A stretch of DNA of 64,000 nucleotides, taken from the NCBI GenBank assembly GCA_020746875.1, contig JAGTJL010000001.1, positions 3,410,001-3,474,000 of the forward strand. The letters run 5' to 3'. This stretch comes from Rhexocercosporidium sp. MPI-PUGE-AT-0058 (Eukaryota; Ascomycota; Leotiomycetes; Helotiales). The notes beneath the pieces are model-generated. The model did not search any database, was not told where the DNA came from, and saw only the letters and a program-made list of their open reading frames with translations. The translations under genes were made by a program, and so were the position numbers. This document shows, piece by piece, positions 31,910-44,468 of this stretch (position 1 is the first letter of the stretch; the number at the start of each line of letters is the position of its first letter).

Positions 31910-32634
31910 GACCGAGCTTAATTCGGGGGAAATGGCGTTTGTGCAACGCCGCGAATGTTTAAGTGCTTGGTGTATTAAAGAATTCTTTTTTGACTCAGAT
32001 TGATGGAAGAGGGATTTGTTGTGTTCTGTGCCGGGTGTGGAGATTTGCCACGTGGGGATTCGAGAGTTGCTTGCTGCGAGCAGCACGGTGAGCTGTCGGG
32101 GATCCACTTTGGCATTTTCTCCACAGCACTATGTAACCTAATTGCCATGAAGTAAGATTTCTTCTAAGCACTTAGAAATGCGAATTGTCAAGAATTGAAT
32201 CTAGGAATCTGACATGAAGATATCTAGTAGACGAAAAGAGAGAATTGGCCGAGGTTGTAAGTCTTATCCTGCACATTTAGAAACACGCGTCTTGGTATCA
32301 ATCCACCTAAATCAACGCTCTACAAATGAGATTATGGCTCATGTTGAATTATTTAAGTGAAATCATAAATCTTGGTTACGACATTAGGAACATTTTGTGA
32401 GAGACAGGGCCAAGGATTGTAGAGAGTCAGCAGTGTACAAAGTTTGGAGTATCTCAATGTCACAAATCCGCCTCAGACATCTCGAGAGAAGCTTTAAGGT
32501 GCTCATCCAATCATCCATTCGTCCATTCACACAGCAGCTATCCTACAATATTCAATTGTGAGTTCCATCTCATCTCGTCTCAACTCAACTCATCCCATCC
32601 CGTCCTATCCCATCCTCCCGTCCCAACCCACCCC
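31910..32634. other. intergenic region, no supported gene
   Basis: It holds the promoter of the amidohydrolase gene and the 3' flank of the ten-exon gene. No further feature seen. Confidence 0.5.
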
Positions 32635-34722
32635 CTACCCCAAAACCTTCCGTCCAAACGCCCTCCTCCTCTCCCACCACCCCCTCTTAACCTCCCCCCA
32701 CTTTCCCGCCAAAATAGGCTGCCTCTCCAACCCCTTCACAACCAACCCCTCCTCCTCCGGCAACCTTTCCTCCAACAGCCCAAACGCTCTCGCGAGCTTG
32801 CCAGCAACACCGTCCGTGATCAGACTCTCGTCCGATCGGAGCTTGATGGTGGCTTTTTGGATGTTGGGGAAGGATTGGATGATGATCGAGATGGCTGAGG
32901 TGACCTTGTCGAAGTCCTGGAAGCTGTCGTCCGAGCTGGTCACGACAATGCGGCGGATGCGTTTAGCGTCTGTGACGCCGACGTCACGCAGGAGTTGAGA
33001 GATCTAAGATGAGACGATTAGTAAATATAGTGTCACTGTTCCATCATCTTTCTTTTTTTGATAGAGATGAAATGTGGAAATAGATAATTGACAATGAAAG
33101 GGACTTACTCCGTTGCGGTGGTTGCAAGAACCCGGATTGTGACGGCCACGAAGGCGGAGGAAGGCGTTCAAGAAATCGGGACCGCTGCCCTTTCCCAAAA
33201 AGAGGCCTATGTGGTGTTTGTAATCCTGTAACAACATTCGTCAGTTCTCCATTGTCTTTTCCAGAATCCCCACAAATCCCGTAGGTACACATAGCAAAAA
33301 TAACCGGGAGTCAAAACAAACAAGCGGGACCAAGAGAGGAGAGGGGTAGTCATTCGGTAGGAATCAATTTAAGTACTGACCTTCTCGTTCGCAACTTTAC
33401 ACCCCTCGACGCACTTCTCACAAAATACCTCCTCAATATTCATGGTCCATTCCCTCGTCTCTCCATAGATCTGCGCCAGAGTCCGGATCTCACCAGGGGT
33501 AACATCCAACCGTTCCTTGGCGTTCTCGTCCCAAACCCGGACACCGAAGGGGCTTCCACAGGCGACGAAATGAGCGATAACGCTCTGTTTGACGACACCA
33601 GGCTCATCTCGAACGGGAGGTCTGGTGTTCTTGGGAGGAGGAGCGAGGAAATTTGCGGCGGAGGCGTTGGAGGCGGTGATGGAGGGCTCGGCGGCGGAGG
33701 AGGGACCAGGAGCTAGGGAAATGAAAATGTTAGCTGGATGAACATATGGAAGCCATTCAAAGGGTCTGAAAAAGTATATGGGAAAGTTGAAAGGAACAAT
33801 CTTCAATCGAAAAGAAAGGAGCGTGTGAAAAGAAGGAAGTTCGCATACCATTGCTGGATGAGGAGGAAGGAGGGGAGTTCTCGGCTAGTGCAGCTGCTGA
33901 TATGGGGTCAGCGATTGTGGTCAGGTGGGAGTCAGAATACAGAAAATGACTTACCAATGTCAAATAGAGTGTCGGAACGAGTGAGTGTCGGACCTGTAGC
34001 TATAAAGGCGTTAGTTAATTGCAAGAAGGCAGAGAAATGGCGGAAATCGTCGGCTAGATGTCTAGAGGCATGGAAACGTACCAATACGCGGAGAAGGGAT
34101 TGCAGAGGTTGGTGTAGGAGCAGTGACTAAAACATGAGTTAGCTCGGCTTTAAAGAACCGAATGCTTCGATGGTCGTTCATACTCATGATAGACGGGAGC
34201 CCAGCGGCTTTGACTGGTGTGGTAGGACCTGGGGGAGCTTTGACTAGGTTAGCATGTTCCACCAGAGAAACTATCTATTTTCCGGGAGATCTATGCTTCT
34301 GCACGACTTACCCATGGCTGATTTTGGTGTGATGGGAGTAGGAGCAGAAGGAGCTATTATGCAGTCAGCACGGCTTGAGAAACAATTTCAGTCTAAAAGG
34401 AATACAAACTGGAGTCCGCAGCAGCAAAGCAAGGGCATGAAGCTGTATCGGGAGCTGGGATCAGGAATAATATTAGTACAAGCTCAAAAATATGATAGAG
34501 CACGTATAGCAGTCAATAGGTTTAGAGTGACTTACCCGAGTCTATGGAAAGAGCACCGGGAGAGACTGCTGTAGGAGAAGCTAGGATTGCGTCAGTGTCA
34601 TTCCTAGCCAAACAGGAGGGATTGTGGGTAAATCTGGCCCTCGGGGGCTACTCACACATGTTTGTGAGGTATCCAGAGGCAAACTGAAGAGAATATTGAG
34701 GCTTGAGATGTTCATCAACCAT
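32635..34722 (-). CDS. hypothetical protein with ten exons, including a chain of phase-1 micro-exons
   Basis: My model has exons 34722-34656, 34580-34536, 34353-34312, 34237-34184, 34126-34082, 33999-33955, 33896-33849, 33712-33381, 33225-33109 and 33003-32635. All have GT-AG borders and the sum is an exact 388 codons (387 residues). Exons 2-7 are 42-54 nt each, all begin and end in phase 1, and encode Ala/Pro/Thr/Ser-rich segments such as 'APSAPTPITPKSAM' and 'TAPTPTSAIPSPR'. The globular C-terminal part has 'VIAHFVACGSPFGVRVW', a 'CEKCVEGC' cysteine group and 'LRGRHNPGSCNHRNG', then a region rich in charged residues. I recognise no domain. The protein has no signal peptide or membrane span. 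The ATG chosen is preceded by non-coding sequence. Confidence 0.75.
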
Positions 34723-36186
34723 TAATAGGGGTTGTAACCAGTGCTGCGGGTGTAGATGCTCTCTGGGGGGCCGGGGGACGTTTGTTTACCTACCTCAGAT
34801 AACGTTGTACCGTGCTGACACAGCGAGAACGCGGTGGGATGAGTGGTATCGTTCGACAGAAGACACCAAAAGAGCGGTACTGGCGTGTATGAGGAATCAG
34901 AGCGGTACAAGGCAATGAAATGCGTGGTGAAGGGGTGGTTGCGGAGAGACCGGCTGTGCGGATTGAAATTCCAGATCAAGGCGATGGAGCCCGGTATCGT
35001 ATTGCTAGGCAAGAGGAAATACAGAGAGTATAGAGCGATATCGCGCAAGGAGAATGGGTACAGAGTGTGTATGATGATGCTTTTGAATGAAGAGCGTGAC
35101 TTCGGTGTTGTTGTTGTGAGGTATAGGAGACAGGGACCGCGTTTTTGGTTGCCCGGCCGAGTAGGGTATGGTTCGGAAGGTGCTACCTCCCCTGCCCTGC
35201 CATAAAATAAACAAACATGTATCTTAGAAAGGCGTAGTTGTTATTTGAGGTTAGATTCCTAGCGTCTCTGTTGTTTATTTAGATGTTGAGAATAATTATG
35301 GCTTCGAAGTGTCCATAGTATAGCTTGCATCAGGCAGTTGACTTCGAAAAGGCGGTTTAAGTCCTCGGGTTTCATTATTGTAGCTATTTAGCATGGTAAA
35401 TGAACTTTAATTAAGCTTCAATAAACTACATTTACAATTAATCTAATAAGGTGTAAGTTTTATATACGTTCCTCAAGTGTTGACCCTGGTTGTGGCTCGC
35501 TTCTAACGGCATAACAAGAGGAGACTCTACCTGCACCCGATAGGACAAGTAAGAACAACTTTATGAAGGTTAGCCTAATATCGCTGAAAGCCATAGAAAC
35601 TATTGAGCTTAAATCTTTCGACAGAAATTGATAGTTCTGATGAGATTAGTTGTTTGTCCTAGAATTGACTCGCTTCGAATAGCCGAAGTAAATAGCCATT
35701 GGCCTAAATCGGAGCACCTGCATCTGCATCTGCTAGAAGCAGAAAGCATTGAAGTGGAACATTAATCAGCCAACAACGGACTTATAACCAATCGTGTCCT
35801 TTTACTAGGGCTTGAGTCTCCTTAACATCGCTATTTGTGCTTGTAAAGCGAAGGTGGTGGTGCAGAGTGAGTGTTAATTAAGCGAGAGACCAAGCAGGGA
35901 TGTTTTGAACGCACCAAAAGAAACTCCAAACTCAATTAATATACAACAACAGCAAGATGCAATACTCTCATTCAACTAAGCGGTCGCCAAAGTCTTTTCG
36001 AGTGTCCAACACCAAAATGAAGTTCTGATAGAAGACTACTAAAAATGCCTTTGCTACAAAGTGACGATGCATAATGATCAGAGTCAAAGGGAATCTGCCT
36101 CAAATATATTCAAACAAGCAGGTTCATCGAGTGAACGATCTTCAGAAATAGATGAATAATAATTTTTATATACAATGGAATCACTT
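34723..36186. other. 1.5-kb intergenic region, AT-rich from 35.2 to 36.1 kb
   Basis: The left 500 bp hold frames on both strands without support and include the upstream region of the ten-exon gene. The right part is AT-rich with no coding signal. Confidence 0.5.
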
Positions 36187-37865
36187 TTATCTATACCATT
36201 TCTTCCCACGAAATAACCACCCAACTCCCGAGAACGAACAAACAAACAAAATGCTCCCTACAAACAAAATAATGCCCTTGTACTTCTCAATCCCATAGCC
36301 TTCCTCAATCACCACTCTTCCTATCAAAGCACTACTAATCGGTCCTGCAAGCACCATCCCCAAACCCCTCTGGAACTCAAAGAACCCGAAAAATGTAAGT
36401 TCTGCGGAAGGATTATCCGTCAAGGCCGTCGCGAATCTAGGGAACAGCGCCTCGAAACTACCAGCCATGTAACCGAATAAGAGAGAGAAGAAACAGAGGT
36501 GTAGCATGGTCTTGCTAAGTCCCCAAAGGAAGGACACTACAATTGCTGACCCGAGACTAGAGCCGAAGAGGAGGACATGTACGTTCACGAAATCTGAGAC
36601 GTGACCGATGCTGAGAAGACCGATGACTTCGGCGAGATGCATCAGAACCAGAAGGATGGATCGCTCAGTTGGGGAAATGGAAATGTCTGCTGCGAAAGCT
36701 GATACCGGGGTTAGCTCTCGTTACGTCGCGGGGATGGTTGGGATGTCATACAGGGGAGAAAAATGGAAGGAAGGTAGAAGACTAGTCCTTGAAGAAAGTT
36801 GCAGATCGACAGGGAAGCGAAAATTGGTTTCTTCAAGACGGAGTAGTCGATCTTCTCAGCCTTTGGAGGCTTGGACATGTGGCGGGTTCGACTTCTAACG
36901 AGCAGGATTGCAGGACCGACAATTATGACCTGTGGCCCCAAAGTTTTGTCAGCAGTCCGAATGATGATATTAGAAGAGAGTGAAATACCGTCCCGACCGC
37001 ATATATTCTCAAAGTCATGTCGTAACCATACTTCTCTAGCAGTACTTGGAGAAGAAACGGCAATGCCAATCCCCCAGCACCTGCAGCACTGAGTCTAAGA
37101 ACAGGTTAGTGATAAATCAAGACTGGGAGCTAAATACCTACTGAATTCCATATGCGAGACCCCGCTTCTTGACGAACCATTCATTGAGCATGCTAAATGT
37201 CGCGTATGAGACGATCAAGAACCCGATACCGTATAAGACTCCTTGACAAACAACCATAACCCATAATTGGGTTCCAAAACTCGCTCCTATGTTTCCCAAA
37301 ACGCAAAGAGATGCTCCAAATATCACCATGTGTCTTCGGTATGCGTGGTAGCGAATTGTGATTGGGGTCATCAAAGGACCACCAAGATAAGCGATTCCCT
37401 GCGAGTCTCAAATTACTTTCCGATTCCGAATGGTGCTACCTTCAGGGAGAAGAGGCTACCTACCGTTGCAAATGTACCAATCATTGAGATCAATCGATTG
37501 CCCTCGAATGGAGGATGTGTTGTGTAGTAGTCTTGAAAGACACCGAAGTTCAAAGGAAACCCTGCGTACTGTCAGCTCCCTCGTCCCAGATATCTTCATT
37601 TCCATCTGTGTGTAATTGAGAACCTACCCCAAATTATTGCATCGATAATGACAGCTCCTACCATAAACAACCATGCCGACTTGCCCCCATCAATCGGCTC
37701 GAGACATAATTCTTCGCCTTCAATACCGTGTCCTTCATTCTTCTCTGATAGCGTATATTCTAGCACATCGGACTTAAAGATTGGATGCGACTGCTCGATT
37801 TTCAAATCTGTGCTGCTCTTGTCTGCAGAACTTGGAGTAGAAATGGCTGATAAACTACTGCTCAT
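36187..37865 (-). CDS. monocarboxylate-permease-like MFS transporter
   Basis: Six exons: 37865-37628, 37561-37464, 37398-37142, 37094-36989, 36929-36752 and 36698-36187. All joins keep phase and give 462 residues. A hydrophilic tail of about 65 residues precedes membrane segment 1 ('AWLFMVGAVIIDAIIWG'). 'FPLNFGVFQDYY' follows, as in fungal MCH/monocarboxylate carriers. Further marks are 'GIAYLGGPLMTPI' and 'LNEWFVKKRGLAYGIQ', the latter being the typical RG-LA-G loop. About twelve membrane segments are visible. Substrate is unknown; yeast MCH proteins mostly do not carry lactate despite the name. It is a plasma-membrane or organelle carrier by family. Confidence 0.87.
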
Positions 37866-39397
37866 TGTGACGATTGAAATGGTAAATGATAAAAAGGAAA
37901 TAGAAAATAGTGAAAAATGAAGATCGAATGGCAGGAATGAACGAATGGACAGTCGTTAGAGACAGAAAGAAAATCTAGAGAGCAGCAGAAGAACATAACA
38001 TTATGAAGCGCCAAACATTTTCATGTACGTATCAATTATCGACAACGCACTGACGGGCGAGCCCGGGAGGGAAAATTCGAAGTCTTACTTACTGCATTTC
38101 AGCTGTCATCGAGAGGTATCGTGGTCGTTAGAATATCCAACCGTTGTGCAGTCAGCAACCCCTGAACCGCACCATTGGTGATCTGGATCTCGAATCATCC
38201 TCGCGTAATTGTTATGCGCTGAGGATTCCCAAATAAACGGCGATGCCGAGAGTGGCTTGCGATTCAGCAAAGATGCAGTTCGAGGCCCAAAAGATTTAAA
38301 ACAAGCAGAATTGAAATCTCCACGTCGTCCAAAGTAGAGTAGCTCTGACTTTGCCTTCAGCCGCATCTTCGAAGCCCCCTTCCATTTTCGGATCTCCCCC
38401 TGAATCAGCCAAGTCGAGGTCCTCACGTGGCGGCCAGGGGGACAAGACACGGCTCGTCCAACCGCTACTCTTCCCTTGAATCTGCATCGGATTTGAGCAC
38501 TCAAGACGTCTGTAGTCAATCTTAGCGTTTCCTTCTGTGCTGGGATTCGATATGCAGTCGTTTCCTCCAAGAGCATTGAAACTATCCCGCCAGCGTGGGA
38601 CGCTAGATCCCGCGCGTATGTAACCAACCCCCTTTCAAGTGGACCGTCTTCTCAAATTTTCCATCCATGCTTCGCCATAGCAATATTTACTTTTCGCATT
38701 ATTGGGGAGTGGCTTTCGCTTGGTATTTCGCATCTTGTCTCAGGTTCGGATGCGGCTCCCTCCACCTAATGAGGTAACAAACAGACTAGCAGCCGGCGGC
38801 TGAACAGGTTACTGTGAAGCACATATACTTCCGAAAATGCTGGCTGCTCTAATCGTTAGCTTACCTACGGTGTGTTTCCTATTAATTGCTATCGCTCCTA
38901 GTCAGAATGGGTAAATGCAGATTAGAAGCGAATGCGAATGGCCAGTTTTAATTACACATTTCTTTGTACTCTTTAAAAATAGATCGGCGCAGCTAAAATT
39001 TCGAAGTTCCGTATTTTTAGTGTATTCTTTAATTTTTCTTACCAAAAAACGTCGAAAATTCGCTTTCGCTTATTCTGACATAAGACTGAAAGGATGAAGG
39101 CTATAGGTAAGCTGACGATTAGACTTTTGTTGTCTTAGTCTCATCTTGCAGGCTTCCTAGTCCAGCGTTATGGCTCCGTGTGGTGAGCTGTGCCAGAGGC
39201 AGCGTAAACATTGGCGGCCAGGCCATCACATCATGACTTATTCAATTCCCACATTGCATTTCCTTCTTTTCTTATCAATTAACTTTTCAAGATCTTTCAA
39301 GACAAGAAGTCGTACTTGTTGTCTCGATCGTACATCTTTGAGTTGAGTCCATGACTTTTAGATCAATCTCGTCTTTTGAAATACCCATGGCAAAAGC
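37866..39397. other. 1.5-kb intergenic region between divergent genes
   Basis: It separates the MFS start from the start of the amine oxidase gene. A 173-codon minus-strand frame at 38106-38627 has no family likeness, and I regard it as chance. Confidence 0.45.
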
Positions 39398-41206
39398 ATG
39401 TTCCAAAAATTCTGTTGCATCTCGATATTTCTGCTTTCAGTTACAGCCTTGATCCATGAAACAGAAAGCAGTACTGAGCAAGTATGCCAGAGGACCCAAG
39501 TCTTAGTTCTTGGGGCTGGTATTGCTGGTATTGCAGCAGCTGTTTGATCCCCAACATTCCTATGATGTATTTATCACTGACAGTAAACAGAAAGCACTTT
39601 CCGAAAATGGTGTAGAAGACTTCATCATTGTTGAATACAACGAAGAGATCGGGGGTAGATGTCACCACACAAGTTTCGGGGAAGATAGAAATGGAGATCC
39701 GTACACGGTGGAGTTGGGAGCGAACTGGGTAAGTTATCCAGACCCATAAAACTCGATTCGGCAGTCCCTTACCAAATTGAATGCAGATCCAAGGAACTGT
39801 GACAAAAAATGGACCAGAGAACCCGATTTGGACATTGGTAAGAAATTGTCACGAAGACTCGAAGATCTACCACTGATGATTTCCAGGCCAGGGAACACAA
39901 CCTCCGAACTCACCCCAGCAACGGCTCATCACTCTTGACATATGATCCAACAGGCCAAGTCAACTATGTAGACAAATTGACAGAGTTTGATACCTACTAC
40001 TCGAGAGTCGAAAATGATAATAGACGAAGCTTCACAACAGGAGAAAGCCAGCAACTTCTGAATTTGAAAGGTTTCGAAGATGTAGATCTTCGTTCTGCAC
40101 TTTCAGAAGCAGGGTACAGTCCAAAGAATGATCCCCAAGCACACACAGCAGAGTGGTACAAGATGGATTATGAATATGCTCAACCACCAGTACGTTTCAA
40201 CTTCAATCCCAAGTATCAAGACACAATGAAGTTGACTGCCTCCCCAATCAGGAATTGAGTTCCCGCGCCAGAACTCTAGCGAGCTACGTACGTCTCTCTG
40301 GCCCACCCCTCCCTCAAGCTAACATCCCCAGAACTCAACATTCAGACACTTCTCACCCACCAGCCACTTCTCCCTCGACCCACGGGGATTTAACACGATA
40401 ATTCACGGTCTAGCATCCACCTACCTCACCCCCTCGGACCCGCGCCTCCACCTCTCCACCATCGTCCGTAACATAACCTACACCCCCTCCAACGTCACAA
40501 TCCACAACACCGATGGATCCTGCACAATGGCCTCCCACGCAATAACCACGTTCTCCCTCGGCGTCCTCAAATCCCCCTTCGTAACGTTCACACCCCCTCT
40601 CCCAACCTGGAAAACATCCTCCATCGCCAAGATGAGTATGGGGACCTACACGAAGATATTCATGCAATTTCCACGCGATCGGATATTCTGGAATACATTT
40701 ACGGAGTTCTTTCTATATGCCTCGTCGCATATGAGGGGGTACTACCCGCTCTTTCAGTCGCTATCACATGTGGACTTTCTGCCTGGCTCGGCGATCCTGA
40801 TCGCGACTGTCACGTCGCCATTCTCTTCGATCATTGAATCTCAACCGTTGGAGACGACGAAGAGCCAGGTGCTGGATGTACTGAGAGAGATGTTCGGGGT
40901 GGAGAATGTGCCTGAGCCGACGGCATTCATGTTGCCCAAATGGGGAGAGTTAGAGTGGGCGAAAGGGAGTTTCTCGAACTGGCCACCGGGGTTTACGGTG
41001 GGTGAGCATGAAGATTTGAGGAGGAGGGTTGGGGGAGGATGTGGTGGGCGGGAGAACATACTAGTCGTGAGTGGTATGGGTATTTGCATGGGGCGTTTGA
41101 TGAGGGGAGCAGTGTGGGGGTGAGAGTTGCGAAGTGTGTGAATGATCCGAAGTCTAGAGATTGTTTGGATGTGGAACATGATGAGGTATATCGTGAGGAT
41201 ATTTAG
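39398..41206 (+). CDS. secreted FAD amine oxidase / polyamine-oxidase-like, with one frameshift
   Basis: Exons 39398-39541, 39591-39728, 39787-39837, 39887-40189, 40252-40287 and 40332-41206 join in frame. The start gives a signal peptide ('MFQKFCCISIFLLSVTA'). The FAD motif 'VLVLGAGIAGIAAA' (35-48) runs across intron 1 into 'KALSENG' and 'IVEYNEEIGGR', the normal ADP-binding fold. 'VELGANW' follows. Later blocks are 'LDPRGFNTIIHGLA' and 'TTFSLGVLKS'. After 'LRRRVG' the frame is lost at the G run 41031-41035; the expected FAD-binding end ('WWAGEHTSREWYGYLHGAF') is in the next frame and runs to TAG at 41204-41206. Without the shift the product would be about 515 residues, normal for the family. 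Secreted polyamine oxidases make hydrogen peroxide from spermine or spermidine. The gene may be dead or the base missing from the assembly. Confidence 0.78.
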
Positions 41207-44200
41207 GTGTATATTTGGCATGTAGAAGGCGTGTAGATTAGACTAATGTATAATGGGCAATGTTGAAATGATAGTCGCTTGTTTCGTATAGAATGCCGTT
41301 GCACCAAACTTGTTCAGTAATGAGAACCTCCAATTCCAGTAGGTGATCAAGTAAAAGCACATCCTGACTTCTCAGAACTAGTATTAAAGAATTGGCGATG
41401 AAGCCATAGCCCAGCCAAAATGCCGTTGACCAAAGATCCGCTGTCATGATACCACAGAACTAGAAGAAACCAAAAGTCAATTATTCGATCAATAACTATC
41501 TGATTTTGCCAAAGACTCTGGACCAAAATTCCAAGCAAATCTTCCCAAAACATCCATCCTCTTCATCGCAATTCCCTCAGCACCTCTCAGGCTAACGGTG
41601 ACTGACTCTGAGATCTCTTTTGATGGGGTTCCCCCTGTTATCCTGGTCTTGAATTTCCCACCATCACTGACCAATTATATCGAAGATTACTATCAAAAGG
41701 TTACCTTGCCCTTTTTTAAATTGAGTAAGGAAGAAAGCAAACTTCTCCGATCCGCTTTTACCGAAAGGGCATATGAAAGCCTTCGGCATTCTTGTTCTTT
41801 GGGTACAACTTCCACGCCTCAAAAGTTCTCCGCTTTCAAGTTCCAGGGTGTGGAGTTGTGTACTCCCTTTTGTAGATTCACGTCCGTTGTTAACTGTAGC
41901 GTGTTAATGAGAACTCGGTTTTATTCGTAGGATCTTCGGGTGATTGTTTGATTACTTTAGTGACATTAGGCATGCTGTGGGCCGATAGGCCCTAGGAAAA
42001 TCAGGAAGTGAGATGGGAGTAGCAGATAGAACGGCAACAATTCTGCAATGTTTAACGAAAGAAGCTGCATAGCGTGGACTGTGGTCTCCTTGCAGGAAAT
42101 TTGCAAAACCATCGTCGATTTACTTCACTTATGTCCTAATTTACCGCAGAAGCCCGTCTGTCTCCACCTCTTTCATCGCTGAAGGCCACATCCCAATACG
42201 GGATTTCAGTGATACTTTTTAGTTTTAGATTAACTACTTTTTATAGGGTATGCTGGAGTTCGACATAGAGATAATGAGGAATTAAGCGGGAGAATATGTA
42301 GCTTAAATACATGAAACTCGAAGCTAAGGCCCGAGGATATTCTGAAGCGGGGTTTTTTGACCATAGAATAGGCTTTCAATCTGACCTTGAGGAACCAAGT
42401 ATATTTTAGATCCACTGCTTGTGGAGTTCACACTTATAAGGATGGAGTATCTGCTCGTTGTCGCGATGAGGAAGACGACCTCTGATGTGGAGTAGGAAAA
42501 GTGGGAAAAGTGGGATATAAATCAATGGAGGGGAGCTAACATTCACAGGGCATCTCTGGCATCTTGCAAATTATAAAAGTTTGGATTGCAACAGTGATGA
42601 AGAATGCGAATGCCTTAGTATATGAGCCAGGAAGTAGGAGAGAAATTGAGTAAAGTGACAACAAACAAGAATTTGGCAATGTAACGATGTCCACAATCCG
42701 AGGCGTGAAGCTGTGTGGCTCTTGATCTCTAAGACCAACTGGTTGTCAACAGGAAAACACGAGGTCTTCTAAGAGGAATAAGTCTCATCGTTGCCGTAAA
42801 GGACTCTTAGTGAAGATTGTTTGTCTACTGTATATTTAACTTGGATTCCTCTTAGCTGAGACGGCATGAGCTGAGGGTCAAGTAGATCTTACCCGAGTAT
42901 TTGGAGTGTATGTTCATGTCAACTATCTAAACATTCATAACTGCTTCATGTCAATATATTTCGAGGACCAGGGAAAATTTTCGGGTTTCGGAATGTTCAG
43001 GTTCGTTTGTCAAGTCGGTTTTCTCATATTCTACGGTAGTACATTATTTTGTTCCTCACTGGGAGGCGAAAAGAGTTCAAAATATAACCGTTGAAGTTCC
43101 AGCGATCTAGTGGTTATATTTCTTCTTCCTTGGGAAATGTGGAGAGTGTCCAAAGGAGAAATTTAAGAACGGGAAACGCTCCCTAGAGACAAGCAGATCT
43201 TCTGGAGATGAAGATCAAAGTGATGATAGTAGCTGACGATTGGAGAGCGTGCGATCGAAGGGTAGATCTTAGGTATCAATCTTGAGTCATGGTAAATAAG
43301 CTTCTTCTAGAGTAGCAGACGTGACTTACTTTAAGCTCTCAGCACCCCCGCGAAGTAGTTGATGGTGGCTGGTCAATTCTGGTGATCTAAGCCTTTACTT
43401 CCGGCTTCCAAGACTTCTTCACCCTCGGGGCACCTGCAGATCGAACAGGACGAAATCACCATTGCCCGTCAACATTTAAAACCCGGCTTATCGTATAACT
43501 ACTTACTACTACCGTATTTACGTTACGAAAGAACAATAAAGTCGACGTAACTCTACGGGAAAAGAGATATAGCATTACATTACATTCTTATACGTAATCC
43601 GAGAGAATGTGGCGTATGATAGCCCTCAAGAATCACCTGCAGCAGCGCCCTCAAGTATCGGGTCATACTTCATTTACTCTGTCTCTGAATATCTTTCGAT
43701 TCTCATTCGTCGATGTAAAAGCGAAGCAGCGGACTATGACTAACACGATCGATCGATGCCATCCGCCTATACTTCAGGTCGGATCCGGGTTAATGCACGA
43801 AATTCGGACAGAGTGATCCGCGACCCAACAGATGGGATAGAAATGCATCAACATCGGCAAATTTACTGGACTTGCGGTGGTGGTGTTGTTAGTACTTTAC
43901 TGTAAGCGGAATCCTGGAGTGGGTTGTCTGGTTGGTTTGCATATGCAGACTTGGTGGGCCCTGGATGCCCCAGCCCTGCCTGTATGTAAGCCATGAATTG
44001 CCAGCATCTACCCCGCAATTCCGGGAATATATCCCGAGGGGAAGATGCGCTTTTTGATGTCTTCTCACAACTTTGACGATGGATGGAAGTTGTATAATGA
44101 AGTACAGTCAGTATACCAACACAGCTACGAGCAGCTGTCTGGATCAATGTGTGGCTTTGCAGCGAGCGCCACATCTAAACCCAATGCACTGGCTCCAAAT

Positions 44201-44468
44201 CCCCACAAAAAATGCCTCCTTTCAGGAGCTTCCTTGGTAGTTCTGTCGATCTGGATCCCTTGGGATGCTGCCTGAGACCATCTATTGCAGCTAAAAGGAC
44301 GAACTAAAGTGTTCATATTAACAACCAGATCCTTGGTTGCATCTAGAACAAAGAAAACTGCGTTAATGCCCATGGTGTGTGCAGATATAATGGGAAGCAA
44401 CGGGAAGCGATCTGGCGGTAAATGCCCCTCCCTACCTATGAAGAAGACATACATCTAACTGTGTCAAG
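41207..44468. other. 3.3-kb intergenic region, no supported gene
   Basis: Frames up to about 110 codons (for example 41598-41930) have no motif or splicing support. The first exon of the next regulator gene should lie at the right end, but I could not place it with confidence. Confidence 0.45.

Noticed and set aside
38106..38627. 173-codon minus-strand frame
   Set aside because: No family likeness and an upstream region shared with nothing. Composition looks like translated non-coding DNA.
39510..39749. Amine oxidase frame reading through intron 1
   Set aside because: The read-through frame lacks the GxGxxG motif; splicing 39542-39590 restores it exactly.
41598..41930. 110-codon plus-strand frame after the amine oxidase
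   Set aside because: No motif and no link by splicing to the oxidase or to the next gene.
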